64,000 bases of DNA. It comes from Pseudomonas syringae (GTDB taxonomy: Bacteria; Pseudomonadota; Gammaproteobacteria; Pseudomonadales; Pseudomonadaceae). The notes beneath the pieces were generated by a model. That model ran no database searches. It was not told the origin of the DNA and was given only the letters and a program-made list of their open reading frames with translations. The stretch's first letter is position 1, and the number at the start of each line of letters is the position of its first letter. Positions 9,242 through 18,958 of this stretch are shown here, piece by piece. The stretch is from the NCBI RefSeq assembly GCF_021606685.1, contig NZ_WKCB01000009.1, positions 1 through 64,000 on the forward strand. Reading direction: 5' to 3'. The translations under genes were made by a program, and so were the position numbers.

Positions 9242-9964
9242 TCAGTAATTCCCGAGGGTGGCAGTGGCCAAACCGGGAAAGTCTGTAATCAGGCTATCTA
9301 CGCCGAAGTCGGCGAGCCTGCGCATCAGCGCGGGTTCGTTGACTGTCCACACGGACACGTGCAAGCCCTGGCGCTGGGCTTTTTCCAGACGCTCAGGGGT
9401 GCACAACGTCCAGTTCAACGCCAAGTACTCACAGCCATAGTTCTGCGCGACCTTCAGCGGGTCGAGCCAGGCGTATTCGGCGACCAGGCCGCGTGACAGG
9501 TCGGGGGTGAGTTCAACCGCCGCTTTCAGCACTTCCCGCGAGCTTGAGGTCACGGTGACCTTGTCCATGATGCCGAAACGCACCGCCATTTCCCGGATCG
9601 CCAGTACGGTGGTCGCGGCGCGGGTGCGCGAAGCGCTTTTGACTTCCAGTTGCCAGTGATCGAAGTCGCACTGCTCGAACAGCTCTTCCAGGCGCGGGAT
9701 CGGGCACGGCTTGACCCAGCCCGGGCCGCCTTTGCGCGCGTCCATCTTCACCAGGTCTGCCGCTGAGTACTCGACGACTTTGCCGCGCCGGTCGGCGGTG
9801 CGCTTGAGTGTCGGGTCGTGGATGACCATCAACTCGCCGTCCATGGACAGGTGCAAGTCCAGTTCGCAGCGGCGTACGCCGTGCTTGAGGCACTCCTGAA
9901 AGCTGGTCAGGGTGTTTTCCGGTGCTTCGCCTTTGGCACCGCGGTGGCCATAAATCAGGGTCAC
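9242..9964 (-). CDS. Glycerophosphodiester phosphodiesterase
   Basis: A cytoplasmic GDPD-family enzyme (240 aa) that cleaves glycerophosphodiesters to glycerol-3-phosphate and an alcohol. Motifs: GHRGAKGEAPENT at residues 6-18 (catalytic His and Arg), the metal-binding ELDLHLSMDGELMVIHDP, and QLEVKS. No signal peptide, so UgpQ-like rather than the periplasmic GlpQ. The start is a GTG at 9964 with AAGGAG about 6 nt upstream. Confidence 0.9.
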   Translation of the reverse strand: MTLIYGHRGAKGEAPENTLTSFQECLKHGVRRCELDLHLSMDGELMVIHDPTLKRTADRRGKVVEYSAADLVKMDARKGGPGWVKPCPIPRLEELFEQCDFDHWQLEVKSASRTRAATTVLAIREMAVRFGIMDKVTVTSSSREVLKAAVELTPDLSRGLVAEYAWLDPLKVAQNYGCEYLALNWTLCTPERLEKAQRQGLHVSVWTVNEPALMRRLADFGVDSLITDFPGLATATLGNY

Positions 9965-10008
9965 AGTTGCTCCTTTGCGCCAGGCTGGCTGGCGTAGTGA
10001 ATACGTAT

Positions 10009-10587
10009 TCAGAGGTCGTCGCTTTGTTCTCGCGCCAGGCGGCGCTCCTGGGCTTGTTTCTGGAAGATGTAGCGCGCGAGCAATTGGCGCTGGGCGTCGG
10101 TCATGGCTTCGAATTCCGTGCCTACGTCAAAACCCTCGCCTTTGGGGTCGCAATGGGTCACCCGCGCACGTAGCAGCAGGCCCAGCGCCTGGGGCATCAG
10201 CACCAGCTTGACGGCCAGGTGGGCGCCGGTCGGCAGGGGCGTGGGGTGCTGGAAGTCGATGCCGCCTTCGGAAATGATCACCGGCTGCGGGGCGCCGACC
10301 TCATCCAGCAGGCCGCGCGCCATGATTTGGCTGAGCAGGTCCAGGCGTTTGTTCTGCACGCGCAGGAAGGCGGCGAGGGTGCGATCCTTCTCACTGAGCT
10401 GGCGCAACAGGTGCTGGGCTTCGAACTCGCTCAGGTGCAGTTCACTGAGCAGATTGAACAGCGGCGAATCATCCAGCAACACTTCCTTGCTCGCCGCTTG
10501 GGGGGCAGACAGGCTTTTGATTTGAAGTGCGATCATGTCGTCGATACGGTAGTATTCGCGGCGCTCTTCTTCATCTAATGTCGACAT
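10009..10587 (-). CDS. PilZ-domain protein
   Basis: A 192-aa cytoplasmic protein. The N-terminal part is charged and helical; ISEGGIDF near residue 106 fits the [DN]xSxxG half of a PilZ c-di-GMP site, with the Arg-rich RREYYR motif near residue 9. The spacing is unlike a simple PilZ domain, so c-di-GMP binding is plausible but not certain. It is divergent from lolC. Confidence 0.75.
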   Translation of the reverse strand: MSTLDEEERREYYRIDDMIALQIKSLSAPQAASKEVLLDDSPLFNLLSELHLSEFEAQHLLRQLSEKDRTLAAFLRVQNKRLDLLSQIMARGLLDEVGAPQPVIISEGGIDFQHPTPLPTGAHLAVKLVLMPQALGLLLRARVTHCDPKGEGFDVGTEFEAMTDAQRQLLARYIFQKQAQERRLAREQSDDL

Positions 10588-10681
10588 GGCGAACCCCAGG
10601 TAACGGTAATGGTCTGAGTGTAAAGCTGCTTACCAGACCCCGCCACCGGGACGTCTTCTTTTCCTCCGAACAAGCCCCGAC

Positions 10682-11932
10682 ATGTTCAGACCTCTCTTCG
10701 TATTTATCGGCACGCGTTATACCCGTGCAAAGCGTCGCAATCATTTTGTGTCGTTCATTTCCTTGACCTCGATGATCGGGCTCGCCTTGGGCGTGGTCGT
10801 GATGATCGTGGTGCTGTCGGTGATGAACGGCTTCGATCATGAGATGCGCACCCGCGTGCTGGGCATGGTGCCCCACGCGACCATCGAGGGCGATGCGCCC
10901 ATCAGCGATTGGCAAAGCCTGGCCGACAAGGTCAAGCAGAACCCCAAGGTGCTGGCCGTTGCGCCGTTTACCCAGATGCAGGGCTTGCTGACCAATGACG
11001 GCAAGGTGCAGAAGATCCTGCTCAATGCCATCGACCCGGCCCAGGAACGCAACGTCTCGATCATCGACAAGTTCATGCTGCAGGGCAAACTCGACGACCT
11101 GGCGCCCGGCAGCTTCGGCATCGTGATCGGCGACAAGGCGGCGGCCAAGCTCGGCGTGGGCATCGGCGACAAGCTGACCTTCGTCGCGCCGGAAGTCACC
11201 GTGACCCCGGCCGGCATGTTTCCGCGCATGAAGCGCTTTACCGTGGTCGGCACCTTCCACGTGGGCGCCGGCGAGATCGACGGCTACCTCGGCCTGACCA
11301 ACCTCACCGACCTCGCGCGCCTGCACCGCTGGAAGCCGGACCAGGTGCAGGGCCTGCGCCTCAAGTTCAACGACCTGTTCGACGCACCGCGCGGCGCCTG
11401 GGAAATCGCCCAGCACTTGGGTGAAAGCCAGTACTACGCCCGCGACTGGACCCGTACCCACGGCAACCTGTACCAGGCCATCCGCATGGAAAAAGCCATG
11501 ATCGGCCTGCTGTTGCTGCTGATCGTCGCCGTGGCTGCGTTCAATATCATCTCCACGCTGGTGATGGTGGTGAACGACAAGAAGGGCGATATCGCCATCC
11601 TGCGCACCCTCGGCGCGACGCCGGGGCAGATCATGGCGATCTTCATGGTGCAGGGCACTGTGATTGGCGTGGTCGGCACCTTGATCGGTACCGCGGTGGG
11701 CATCCTGGCAGCACTGAATGTCAGCGCCGCCATCGCCGGCCTCGAAACCCTGATCGGCCATAAGTTTCTCAACGCCGACGTCTACTTCATCGACTACTTG
11801 CCGTCCCAGGTTCAGGCCCAGGACGTGTTGATGGTGGGCGGCGCTGCGTTGGTATTGAGTTTCCTTGCCACCCTGTATCCAGCCTGGCGCGCGGCACGTA
11901 CCCAGCCAGCACAGGCCTTACGTTATGAGTGA
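10682..11932 (+). CDS. lolC: Lipoprotein-releasing permease LolC
   Basis: Inner-membrane subunit (416 aa) of the LolCDE exporter, which pulls mature lipoproteins out of the inner membrane and hands them to LolA. One N-terminal membrane helix (about 22-48), a large periplasmic domain, and three C-terminal helices starting at [19 protein letters not shown]. The cytoplasmic loop after the second helix ([16 protein letters not shown]) contacts LolD. It overlaps lolD. The LolC/LolE assignment rests on gene order, as the two permeases are very alike. Confidence 0.93.
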   Translation: MFRPLFVFIGTRYTRAKRRNHFVSFISLTSMIGLALGVVVMIVVLSVMNGFDHEMRTRVLGMVPHATIEGDAPISDWQSLADKVKQNPKVLAVAPFTQMQGLLTNDGKVQKILLNAIDPAQERNVSIIDKFMLQGKLDDLAPGSFGIVIGDKAAAKLGVGIGDKLTFVAPEVTVTPAGMFPRMKRFTVVGTFHVGAGEIDGYLGLTNLTDLARLHRWKPDQVQGLRLKFNDLFDAPRGAWEIAQHLGESQYYARDWTRTHGNLYQAIRMEKAMIGLLLLLIVAVAAFNIISTLVMVVNDKKGDIAILRTLGATPGQIMAIFMVQGTVIGVVGTLIGTAVGILAALNVSAAIAGLETLIGHKFLNADVYFIDYLPSQVQAQDVLMVGGAALVLSFLATLYPAWRAARTQPAQALRYE

Positions 11933-11939
11933 ATCGGGC

Positions 11940-12623
11940 ATGAGTGAAAAAGCAATCCTGAGCTGCCGCAACCTGGGCAAATCCTACGAGGAAGGCCCGG
12001 AATCGGTGGTGGTGTTGTCCAACCTGCAGCTGGAACTTCATCCAGGCGAGCGCGTGGCGATCGTCGGCAGTTCCGGCTCTGGCAAAAGTACCTTGCTGAA
12101 CCTGTTGGGCGGCCTCGACACGCCGTCCCAGGGCAGCGTGTGGCTGGCCGGTGAAGAATTGTCGGCGCTCGGTGAAAAGGCCCGTGGCCAACTGCGCAAC
12201 CGTTCGCTCGGTTTTGTGTACCAGTTTCACCACCTGCTGCCGGAATTCACCGCGTTGGAAAACGTGTGCATGCCGCTGTTGATCGGCAAGACCGCGATCC
12301 CGGAGGCGCGCCAACGTGCCAAGGCGCTGCTGGAGCGCGTCGGCCTCGGCCATCGCCTGGAGCACAAACCGGCCGAGCTGTCCGGCGGCGAGCGCCAGCG
12401 TGTGGCGATTGCCCGTGCGCTGGTGAACAACCCAGGGCTGGTGATGCTCGACGAGCCGACCGGCAACCTCGACTCCCACACCGCCCAGGGCATCAAGGAC
12501 TTGATGCTGGAACTGAGCACCCAGATGCGCACCGCGTTCCTGGTGGTGACCCATGACATGAGCATGGCCCGCCAGATGGACCGCGTGTTGCACCTGCAGG
12601 AAGGTCATCTGGTCGCCATCTGA
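11940..12623 (+). CDS. lolD: Lipoprotein-releasing ATPase LolD
   Basis: The ATPase (227 aa) of LolCDE. Walker [11 protein letters not shown]-loop region [12 protein letters not shown], signature LSGGERQR, Walker [13 protein letters not shown] and switch His in VVTHD are all present. I chose the ATG at 11940 (MSEKAIL) as the usual family start; an ATG at 11925 in the same frame overlaps the end of lolC and adds five residues. Confidence 0.95.
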   Translation: MSEKAILSCRNLGKSYEEGPESVVVLSNLQLELHPGERVAIVGSSGSGKSTLLNLLGGLDTPSQGSVWLAGEELSALGEKARGQLRNRSLGFVYQFHHLLPEFTALENVCMPLLIGKTAIPEARQRAKALLERVGLGHRLEHKPAELSGGERQRVAIARALVNNPGLVMLDEPTGNLDSHTAQGIKDLMLELSTQMRTAFLVVTHDMSMARQMDRVLHLQEGHLVAI

Positions 12624-12631
12624 CCCGTTTC

Positions 12632-12660
12632 AAGCCCGGCGCCTGGCGTCGGGCTTTTTT
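12632..12660 (+). terminator. Terminator-like hairpin inside the lol operon
   Basis: A 10-bp stem (AAGCCCGGCG / CGTCGGGCTT, one G-U pair) with a 5-nt loop is followed by six T, between lolD and lolE. No clear promoter follows, so lolE probably depends on read-through. Confidence 0.7.
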
Positions 12661-12683
12661 CATTTTTTCAACGGTGCCCGCGA

Positions 12684-13928
12684 ATGTTCAGACCGTTATC
12701 GATTTTCATCGGCACGCGCTATACCCGCGCCAAGCGCCGCAACCGTTTTGTTTCGTTTATTTCGATGACCTCGATGATCGGCCTCGCCCTGGGCGTGCTG
12801 GCGATGATCGTGGTGTTGTCGGTGATGAATGGCTTCCAGCGCGAAATGAGCTCACGCATCCTCGGCATGGTGCCGCACGCCACCATCGTCGGCGTTAACC
12901 CGATTGATGATTGGCAGCCAGTGGCCGCCGCTGCGCTGAAGAATCCGCAAGTCACCGCTGCCGTACCCTTCACGCAGATGGACGGCATGTTCTCCTACAA
13001 AGGCGCGATGCAGCCGATCGAGATCAGCGGCATCGACCCGGCGCAGGAAGGCAAGGTGTCGATCGTGGCCCAGCACATCGTGCGGGGCAAACTGGAGGAC
13101 TTGAAACCCGGTGAGTTCGGCGTGGTGGTGGGTGAAATCACTGCCCGGCGTTTTCGCCTGAATGTGGGCGACAAGCTGACCCTGATCGTCCCGGAAATCA
13201 GCACCGCGCCGGGTGGCATCACCCCGCGCATGCAGCGTTTGAACGTGGTCGGTATCTTCAAGGTTGGCGCCGAGCTGGATGGCTCCATGGCCCTGATCCA
13301 CATGGCCGACGCAGCGGAAATCCAGCATTGGCAGCCCAACCAGGTGCAAAGCGTGCGCCTGGCGGTAAAGGACTTGTACGCAGCGCCCAAGGTGTCCACG
13401 GACATCGCCGGCAGTCTCGGTGCGGCCTACAAGGCTGACGACTGGACCCACACCCAGGGCAGCCTGTTCAGCGCGATGAAGATGGAAAAGACCATGATCG
13501 GCCTGCTGTTGCTGATGATCGTCGCCGTGGCCGCGTTCAACATCATTGCCACGTTGATCATGGTGGTAAACGACAAGGGCGCGGACATCGCCATCCTGCG
13601 CACCATCGGTGCCACGCCACGGCAGATCATGGCGATCTTCATGGTGCAGGGCACGGTGATCGGCATTGTCGGTACCCTGATCGGCGGCGTGCTGGGGGTG
13701 ATTGCGGCGCTGAATGTGAGTGAACTGGTGGGCTGGGTCGAGCGGGTCACCGGGCAGCATATCTTCAGTTCGGATGTGTACTTCGTCAGCAACCTGCCGT
13801 CCGAGCTGCAAGGTGGTGATGTGCTGCTGATTTGCACGGCCGGGTTTGTGTTGAGCTTTCTGGCGACGCTGTATCCAGCGTATCGGGCGGCGAAGATTGA
13901 ACCGGCGCATGCGCTGAGATATTCGTAA
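12684..13928 (+). CDS. lolE: Lipoprotein-releasing permease LolE
   Basis: Second permease (414 aa) of the exporter, forming the heterodimer with LolC. Same topology: one N-terminal helix, a periplasmic domain of about 220 residues, and three C-terminal helices from [19 protein letters not shown]. The first 50 residues and the last 150 are nearly identical to those of lolC, so the pair arose by duplication. It follows lolD by 60 bp. Confidence 0.93.
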   Translation: MFRPLSIFIGTRYTRAKRRNRFVSFISMTSMIGLALGVLAMIVVLSVMNGFQREMSSRILGMVPHATIVGVNPIDDWQPVAAAALKNPQVTAAVPFTQMDGMFSYKGAMQPIEISGIDPAQEGKVSIVAQHIVRGKLEDLKPGEFGVVVGEITARRFRLNVGDKLTLIVPEISTAPGGITPRMQRLNVVGIFKVGAELDGSMALIHMADAAEIQHWQPNQVQSVRLAVKDLYAAPKVSTDIAGSLGAAYKADDWTHTQGSLFSAMKMEKTMIGLLLLMIVAVAAFNIIATLIMVVNDKGADIAILRTIGATPRQIMAIFMVQGTVIGIVGTLIGGVLGVIAALNVSELVGWVERVTGQHIFSSDVYFVSNLPSELQGGDVLLICTAGFVLSFLATLYPAYRAAKIEPAHALRYS

Positions 13929-13937
13929 GGCTTTAGA

Positions 13938-14030
13938 CCGTTATCGGGGGCAAGCCCCCTCCCACAGTTGTCCGCTTACATGCTTTGGAATGCGGTCGAA
14001 TGTGGGAGGGGGCTTGCCCCCGATAGGGCC
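13938..14030. repeat. Inverted REP pair (REPIN)
   Basis: ATCGGGGGCAAGCCCCCTCC at 13943 and its inverted partner ending CCCCCGATAGGG, about 30 bp apart, between the stops of convergent lolE and the copper sensor kinase gene. Confidence 0.9.
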
Positions 14031-14043
14031 GGCACAGCTTGCA

Positions 14044-15390
14044 TCAACCGACGGCAGGCAACTCAATCACAAACCGCGTCCACCCCATCCCAGACTCACA
14101 ATAAATCCGCCCCCCATGCGCCCGCACAATCGACTGGGTAATCGCCAACCCCAGCCCCGCATGCTCGCTGCTGCCTTCATGGCGCGCCGGGTCGGCCCGA
14201 TAGAAGCGGTCAAACAACTTAGGTAGCAACTCCGGGGGGATGCCGTCGCCGGTGTTCTCAACCGTGAGTGTTACCCCATCCACCATGCGTACCCGTATTT
14301 CGCCACCCGCGGGGGTAAACCGCAGCGCGTTGTCGAGCAGGTTCGAGAGCGCACGTCGCAACATGGCGCGATCGCCCAGGGTTTGCGCGGTGCCTTCGCG
14401 CACCAGGCTGACGTGAGCGTCCTCGGCCAGCAATGCAAAGAACTCCAGCAACGCGTCCACTTCATCCGCCAGTGCCAGGGGTTCGCGTTTGGGCACCAGC
14501 AGCCCATGATCCGCCTTGGCCAGGTAAAGCATGTCGTTGACCAGTTGCGCCATCCATTGCAGCTCTTCGAGGTTGCTGTGCAACGCCTCGCGGTAATCCT
14601 CCAGCGGGCGCGGCTGGGTGAGGATGACCTGGGTCTGGGTCAGTAGGTTCGACAGGGGCGTGCGCAGTTCGTGGGCGATGTCGGCGGAAAACGCCGAGAG
14701 GCGCTGGAAGGCGTCGTCCAGGCGCCCGAGCATGGCGTTGAAGGCCTGGGCCAGTTCGGCCAGCTCCACCGGCATGTGTTGCTGGGGCAGGCGCTGGGTC
14801 AAGGAGTGGGCCGACACACTGGCGGCCACGTCGCCCATGCGTCGCAAGGGCCGCAACCCGCTGCGGGCGGCCCATGCGCCGAGCAGGGCAGTGGCCAGGG
14901 CGGACAGGCCGACGGTGAGCCAGATCAGGCGCTGCATGCGTTGCAGGAAATGCTGGTGGTGGGTGATATCGAGCATCAGGCTCAGGTGCGGCGAATCGGC
15001 TTGGCCGGCCCTCAATGGCGCGTTGTAGACCCTGTAGTCGGTGCCACCGCTTTGCAGGCTGTGCAGGCCGGGCGCGGCGGGCAAGGTGAGGCCTGGCGCA
15101 TCGTCCAGCCAGCGTTGCCCGGCTGCGCTGATACGCAGGGTCAGGTCGGGCTGGCGCCTGAGTTCGGTGCGCAGTTGCGCTTCGCGTTGGGCGAATGCGC
15201 TCGGCGAGTCGACACCCTGCAAGGTGCTGCGCAGCGCCAGCAGCTGGCTGTCGAGCTGTTGCTGGTCCAGCTCAATGAAGTGCGCTTCGCTGGCGCGGTT
15301 GAACAGCACACCGGCAAGCAACGACACCACTGCCGTGCAGGCGGCAAACAGCAGCGCGAGGCGGCTGGTCAAGGACAGGCGCTTGATCAA
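14044..15390 (-). CDS. Heavy-metal sensor histidine kinase (CopS-like)
   Basis: A membrane histidine kinase (448 aa) of the CopS/CusS type. Layout: N-terminal helix (about 9-31), periplasmic sensor to about 150, second helix, HAMP, HisKA with [10 protein letters not shown], and HATPase with NLLDNALRF and GLGLAITQ motifs. It starts at a TTG (15390) that overlaps the stop of the regulator gene; GGAGGAG lies 9 nt upstream. Translation of the pair is therefore probably coupled. The divergent cupredoxin gene and a Cus-type box suggest copper as the signal. Confidence 0.88.
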   Translation of the reverse strand: MIKRLSLTSRLALLFAACTAVVSLLAGVLFNRASEAHFIELDQQQLDSQLLALRSTLQGVDSPSAFAQREAQLRTELRRQPDLTLRISAAGQRWLDDAPGLTLPAAPGLHSLQSGGTDYRVYNAPLRAGQADSPHLSLMLDITHHQHFLQRMQRLIWLTVGLSALATALLGAWAARSGLRPLRRMGDVAASVSAHSLTQRLPQQHMPVELAELAQAFNAMLGRLDDAFQRLSAFSADIAHELRTPLSNLLTQTQVILTQPRPLEDYREALHSNLEELQWMAQLVNDMLYLAKADHGLLVPKREPLALADEVDALLEFFALLAEDAHVSLVREGTAQTLGDRAMLRRALSNLLDNALRFTPAGGEIRVRMVDGVTLTVENTGDGIPPELLPKLFDRFYRADPARHEGSSEHAGLGLAITQSIVRAHGGRIYCESGMGWTRFVIELPAVG

Positions 15391-16067
15391 TTGACGCGCT
15401 CCTCCAGCACATAACCCATGCCGCGCACAGTGTGGATCAGCTTGTTGGCGAAGTTGTCGTCGATTTTCAGGCGCAGACGGCGGATCGCCACTTCGATGAT
15501 GTTGGTGTCGCTGTCGAAATTCATGTCCCACACCTGGGAGGCGATCAGCGATTTGGGCAGCACTTCGCCCTGGCGGCGCAGCAGCAGTTCGAGCAGGGAG
15601 AATTCCTTGGCGGTCAGGTCGATGCGCTGGCCGTCCCGTTCGACGCGACGGCGGATCAGGTCCAGGCGCAGGTCGGCCAGTTGCAGCGCGGTTTCCTGCG
15701 GTGTGCTGTTGCCACGGCGCAACAGGCTGCGCACGCGGGCCAGCAGTTCAGAAAAGGCAAAGGGCTTGACCAGGTAGTCATCGGCGCCCAGCTCAAGGCC
15801 GTGCACGCGGTCTTCCACGGCGTCGCGGGCGGTGAGGAACAGCACCGGTGTTTCCAGGCCCGCACTGCGCACCGCCTGCAGGATTTGCCAGCCGTCGCGG
15901 CCGGGCAGCATCACATCGAGGATCAGCAGGTCGTAGTCGCCGGTCAATGCCAGGTGTTGGCCGCTGGTGCCGTCGGCCACCAATTCGGTGGTAAACCCGG
16001 CCTCGGCCAGGCCCTGGCGCAGGTAATGCCCGGTTTTCGGTTGGTCTTCAACGATCAGCAGTTTCAT
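15387..16067 (-). CDS. Heavy-metal response regulator (CopR-like)
   Basis: An OmpR-family regulator (226 aa). The receiver domain has the acidic pair ED at 8-9, phospho-acceptor D51 ([14 protein letters not shown]) and K101; a winged-helix DNA-binding domain fills residues 125-220. The ATG at 16067 (MKLLIVED) is the usual family start; an in-frame TTG two codons upstream is less likely. Its likely target is the TGACAA-N2-TTGTAA dyad 67 bp upstream. Confidence 0.9.
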   Translation of the reverse strand: MKLLIVEDQPKTGHYLRQGLAEAGFTTELVADGTSGQHLALTGDYDLLILDVMLPGRDGWQILQAVRSAGLETPVLFLTARDAVEDRVHGLELGADDYLVKPFAFSELLARVRSLLRRGNSTPQETALQLADLRLDLIRRRVERDGQRIDLTAKEFSLLELLLRRQGEVLPKSLIASQVWDMNFDSDTNIIEVAIRRLRLKIDDNFANKLIHTVRGMGYVLEERVN

Positions 16068-16133
16068 GGGCAACTCTTGGCAGCGGGTGACGACGGGGCT
16101 TTATACCGTGGCTGCCAGGCCAAGGGCGCAACC

Positions 16134-16147
16134 TGACAAAGTTGTAA
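16134..16147. promoter_or_regulatory. CusR/CopR-type box
   Basis: TGACAA-AG-TTGTAA differs at one base from the TGACAA-N2-TTGTCA dyad bound by CusR-type copper regulators. It sits between copR and the cupredoxin gene and could control both. Confidence 0.55.
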
Positions 16148-16224
16148 TCTAACCGTCAGCTGGCTGGCAGTGGCGCAATCTTAGAGTGCTGACCCAGCGT
16201 GTTACACCTTTTTGGAGAATAGAC

Positions 16225-16746
16225 ATGGCATTGCGTACCCCCCGGTTGTTGGCCGGCTGCCTGATGGCGCTGAGTTTCAATGCACTGGCCGATGCAGCCC
16301 ACACCTATGCATTCGGCCACCCGGCATCGGCGAGCGCGGCCACGCGTACCGTGGAAGTGACGCTGCAGGACATTGCCTTTTCGCCCAAGTCCCTGGAGGT
16401 AAAAGCCGGTGAGACGGTGCGTTTCGTGCTGGTCAACAAAGGTCAGTTGCTGCATGAGTTCAACCTGGGCGACGCAGCCATGCACGCCGCACACCAGAAG
16501 GAAATGCTGCAGATGCAGGCCAGCGGCATGCTCACCGCTACCGGCATGGGCAAAATGGATCACAGCGCGATGGGGCATGGCGATATGGGCGGCATGCAGC
16601 ATGACGACCCCAATAGCGTGCTGGTGGAACCGGGCAAGACCGCCGAGCTGACCTGGACCTTCACCCAGGCCACGGGCCTGGAGTTCGCTTGCAACCTGCC
16701 CGGGCATTACCAGGCGGGTATGGTTGGCAAGCTGACCGTTGAGTGA
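16225..16746 (+). CDS. Periplasmic cupredoxin, Met/His-rich
   Basis: A 173-aa exported blue-copper-fold protein. Signal peptide about 1-25. Type-1 copper ligands fit H77 (LLHEFNLG), C156, H161 and M166 (FACNLPGHYQAGM). An insertion at about 85-127 is rich in Met and His (MGKMDHSAMGHGDMGG), a copper-binding trait of resistance proteins. GGAG lies 8 nt before the ATG at 16225; an in-frame start at 16186 lacks a signal. Probably part of copper tolerance, given divergent CopRS-type genes. Confidence 0.88.
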   Translation: MALRTPRLLAGCLMALSFNALADAAHTYAFGHPASASAATRTVEVTLQDIAFSPKSLEVKAGETVRFVLVNKGQLLHEFNLGDAAMHAAHQKEMLQMQASGMLTATGMGKMDHSAMGHGDMGGMQHDDPNSVLVEPGKTAELTWTFTQATGLEFACNLPGHYQAGMVGKLTVE

Positions 16747-16812
16747 GGCGATTATCAAGGGCGGGTGCAAAGGCTGGTAGACTGGCGCGGTTTATTTAGC
16801 CAGGTTTCCGCC

Positions 16813-17643
16813 ATGCATCCCGCAGCCGAACATTCGCCGCTGGGCAAGTCCAGTGAATACATCTCCACCTACACGCCATCGTTGCTGTTTCCGATTCCGC
16901 GCGCCGCCAAGTGGGCCGAGCTGGGCCTGAGTGCCGAGACCCTGCCTTACAAGGGCGTGGATTTCTGGAACTGCTTCGAACTGTCCTGGCTGCTGCCGTC
17001 GGGCAAGCCGGTGGTGGCCATTGGTGAGTTCAGTATCCCCGCCGATTCACCGAACATCATCGAATCCAAGTCGTTCAAGCTGTACCTCAACTCGCTGAAC
17101 CAAACCGCGTTCGCCGATACCTCGAGCCTGGAAGCGACCTTGCGCGCCGACCTCAGCGCGGCTGCCGGCAAGCCGGTCAGCGTGCGTATCCGCAGCCTGT
17201 CTGAAATCGAAGCCGAAGGCGTGATGGCGTTGCCGGGCGCGTGCATCGACGATCTGGATATCAGCGTCAGCAACTACGAGCATCCGCGCCCCGAATTGCT
17301 GCGTTGCGATGCTTCGCGCATCGTCGAGGAGAGCGTGCACAGCCATTTGCTCAAATCCAACTGCCCGGTCACCAGCCAGCCGGATTGGGGCAGCGTGGTG
17401 GTGGAGTACCGCGGTTCGGCGCTCAATCACGCCAGCCTGCTGGAATATATCGTGAGCTTTCGCCAGCACTCGGACTTCCACGAGCAGTGTGTAGAGCGGA
17501 TTTTCCTGGACTTGCAGCGCCTGCTGAAGCCGGAAAAGTTGACGGTGTATGCGCGGTACGTGCGGCGGGGCGGGTTGGATATCAACCCGTATCGCAGCAC
17601 CGAGGCTGTGGCGTTCCAGAACGTGCGTCTGGCGCGTCAGTAG
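16813..17643 (+). CDS. queF: NADPH-dependent 7-cyano-7-deazaguanine reductase
   Basis: QueF (276 aa) reduces preQ0 to preQ1 in queuosine synthesis for tRNA. This is the long two-domain form. The substrate motif [15 protein letters not shown] begins near residue 80, and the catalytic Cys and Asp are C184 and D191 in [13 protein letters not shown]. The ATG at 16813 gives [12 protein letters not shown], the usual N-terminus. Confidence 0.96.
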   Translation: MHPAAEHSPLGKSSEYISTYTPSLLFPIPRAAKWAELGLSAETLPYKGVDFWNCFELSWLLPSGKPVVAIGEFSIPADSPNIIESKSFKLYLNSLNQTAFADTSSLEATLRADLSAAAGKPVSVRIRSLSEIEAEGVMALPGACIDDLDISVSNYEHPRPELLRCDASRIVEESVHSHLLKSNCPVTSQPDWGSVVVEYRGSALNHASLLEYIVSFRQHSDFHEQCVERIFLDLQRLLKPEKLTVYARYVRRGGLDINPYRSTEAVAFQNVRLARQ

Positions 17644-17658
17644 CCCTTACGCAAAACC

Positions 17659-17752
17659 AATGTGGGAGCGGGCTTGCTCGCGAATGCAGGGTGTCAGTCG
17701 ATAGTTTCTTGACTGATACACCGCATTCGCGAGCAAGCCCGCTCCCACAGTG
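17659..17752. repeat. Inverted REP pair, GCGGGCTTGCTCGCGAA variant
   Basis: Two inverted units of a sister REP type (TGTGGGAGCGGGCTTGCTCG and its complement) flank a short spacer, between convergent queF and the DUF4404 gene. Confidence 0.9.
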
Positions 17753-17766
17753 TGCATCGGTGTTGT

Positions 17767-18033
17767 TCAGATCCCGATATTGCCCAGGGTGATCACAATA
17801 TTGCGCAGCGTCCCGGCAATGCCCGGGTGGTCCAGCTCGAAGCCTTCTACCGCGCGGTTTACATCGTCGGCGATGCTGGGCTGCTGGGTGGCCGGTTCCA
17901 ATTGAAGTTGAAGTTCGAACTTGGCAAGCAAGGCTTCCAGGGCTTCGCGTTTTTCGAGCGGCAGCGGCGGGTCCTGTTCCAGTTGCTCGCGCAGGATGTT
18001 GACCTGTTCTTGCAGTTTTTCGCGGGCAGGCAT
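17767..18033 (-). CDS. DUF4404-family small protein
   Basis: An 88-aa soluble protein starting MPAREKLQEQV, with a Leu-rich coiled-coil-like first half and a conserved end (GIAGTLRNIVITLGNIGI). It resembles the small DUF4404 family found in pseudomonads; function unknown. GGAAG lies 6-7 nt before the ATG at 18033, better than any upstream start. Confidence 0.75.
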   Translation of the reverse strand: MPAREKLQEQVNILREQLEQDPPLPLEKREALEALLAKFELQLQLEPATQQPSIADDVNRAVEGFELDHPGIAGTLRNIVITLGNIGI

Positions 18034-18143
18034 GACGTTCTTCCTTTTATCGATAGGCACTGGCATAGACCGCGGCACGCCGAGAAAGGTCTACGGGCTG
18101 ACCTGTAGATTAATCCACCGACGCCGACTGTGCATGATCTCGA

Positions 18144-18752
18144 TCAGGGCTTCTCGCCTTTGAGCTGGCGCAGGCTGATGTCGGCCAGGCAGCTGCCGAG
18201 TTCGCCCAGGTGGTCGATCACCGAGTGCACGCCCAAGCCGTACAGGGCCACGGTGGCCTTGCCGCGTTTGTATTCGCGCTCCTGTTCGCTGAGCGCTTGC
18301 CATTGCTCAGGTGCGATGCCGCACAGCGAGCCGCAGGAGGCCAGGCCGATGGTCCACAGCCCCGCGTTGAGCCCCGATTGCAGCAGGCGCGGTTCGCCGC
18401 TGACCAACACACACCCTTCGAGGCGTTCGATGTTCAGCTCCATCAAGGCCTGCCAGCAGGCGTGGGGCGCCGGCCAGCGGATAGAGGAGGGCGAGGCTGC
18501 CTTGAGCCAGTGGGGTAGCACGGCGGTCAGTGGCGTGGTGACTGCGGGCGGCAGCTCATCCAGCCAGGCGCAGGGAATGCCTTGGTCCTTGAGGCTGCGC
18601 AGGATGCTCAGGGCGCCGGGCGTGGCCTGGGCGTCGGGGAAGGGTGAGTCGGTGCGTGCCAGGGAACCAAAGTCCACCAGGCAGCCACTCAGGCCGAACA
18701 GAACAGCAGTCAAGGCAGGCGTGCTGGCGATGGCTATCTCGGCGTGAGGCAT
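18144..18752 (-). CDS. Phosphonatase-like HAD protein lacking catalytic Asp
   Basis: A 202-aa protein of the haloacid dehalogenase superfamily. The N-terminus (AVLFGLSGCLVDFGSLA) and the C-terminus (GVHSVIDHLGELGSCL) match phosphonoacetaldehyde hydrolase (PhnX). In motif I, where PhnX has FDWAG, this has FGLSG: the nucleophile Asp is Gly20 and the acid/base position is Ser22. It is therefore unlikely to work as a phosphatase or phosphonatase. It is not next to any phosphonate gene. Confidence 0.75.
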   Translation of the reverse strand: MPHAEIAIASTPALTAVLFGLSGCLVDFGSLARTDSPFPDAQATPGALSILRSLKDQGIPCAWLDELPPAVTTPLTAVLPHWLKAASPSSIRWPAPHACWQALMELNIERLEGCVLVSGEPRLLQSGLNAGLWTIGLASCGSLCGIAPEQWQALSEQEREYKRGKATVALYGLGVHSVIDHLGELGSCLADISLRQLKGEKP

Positions 18753-18958
18753 GTCGACATCCCTGAAATAGCTTTGACGCTATCGGGTCGGGATGACAAA
18801 CCGATTACAAGCCTGTGATGGGCGATGTATTTGTAGGAATTTTGTACATTTAACGTATGACGTTTCCAGTGTGCTGCTTAATTCAACACTTCCGTCATAT
18901 ACTGACAACCTTATTCAGGGCATAGCGCCCATGACAGACCATTCAAGGAGCAAAAGCT
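18753..18958. other. Promoter region between the HAD gene and mlaA
   Basis: An AT-richer stretch with no gene. TATACT near 18896 could be the -10 of mlaA, but no good -35 is visible. Confidence 0.3.

Noticed and set aside
10682..13928. Long near-repeat between lolC and lolE
   Set aside because: Explained by the two paralogous permeases of one exporter; not a mobile or tandem repeat.
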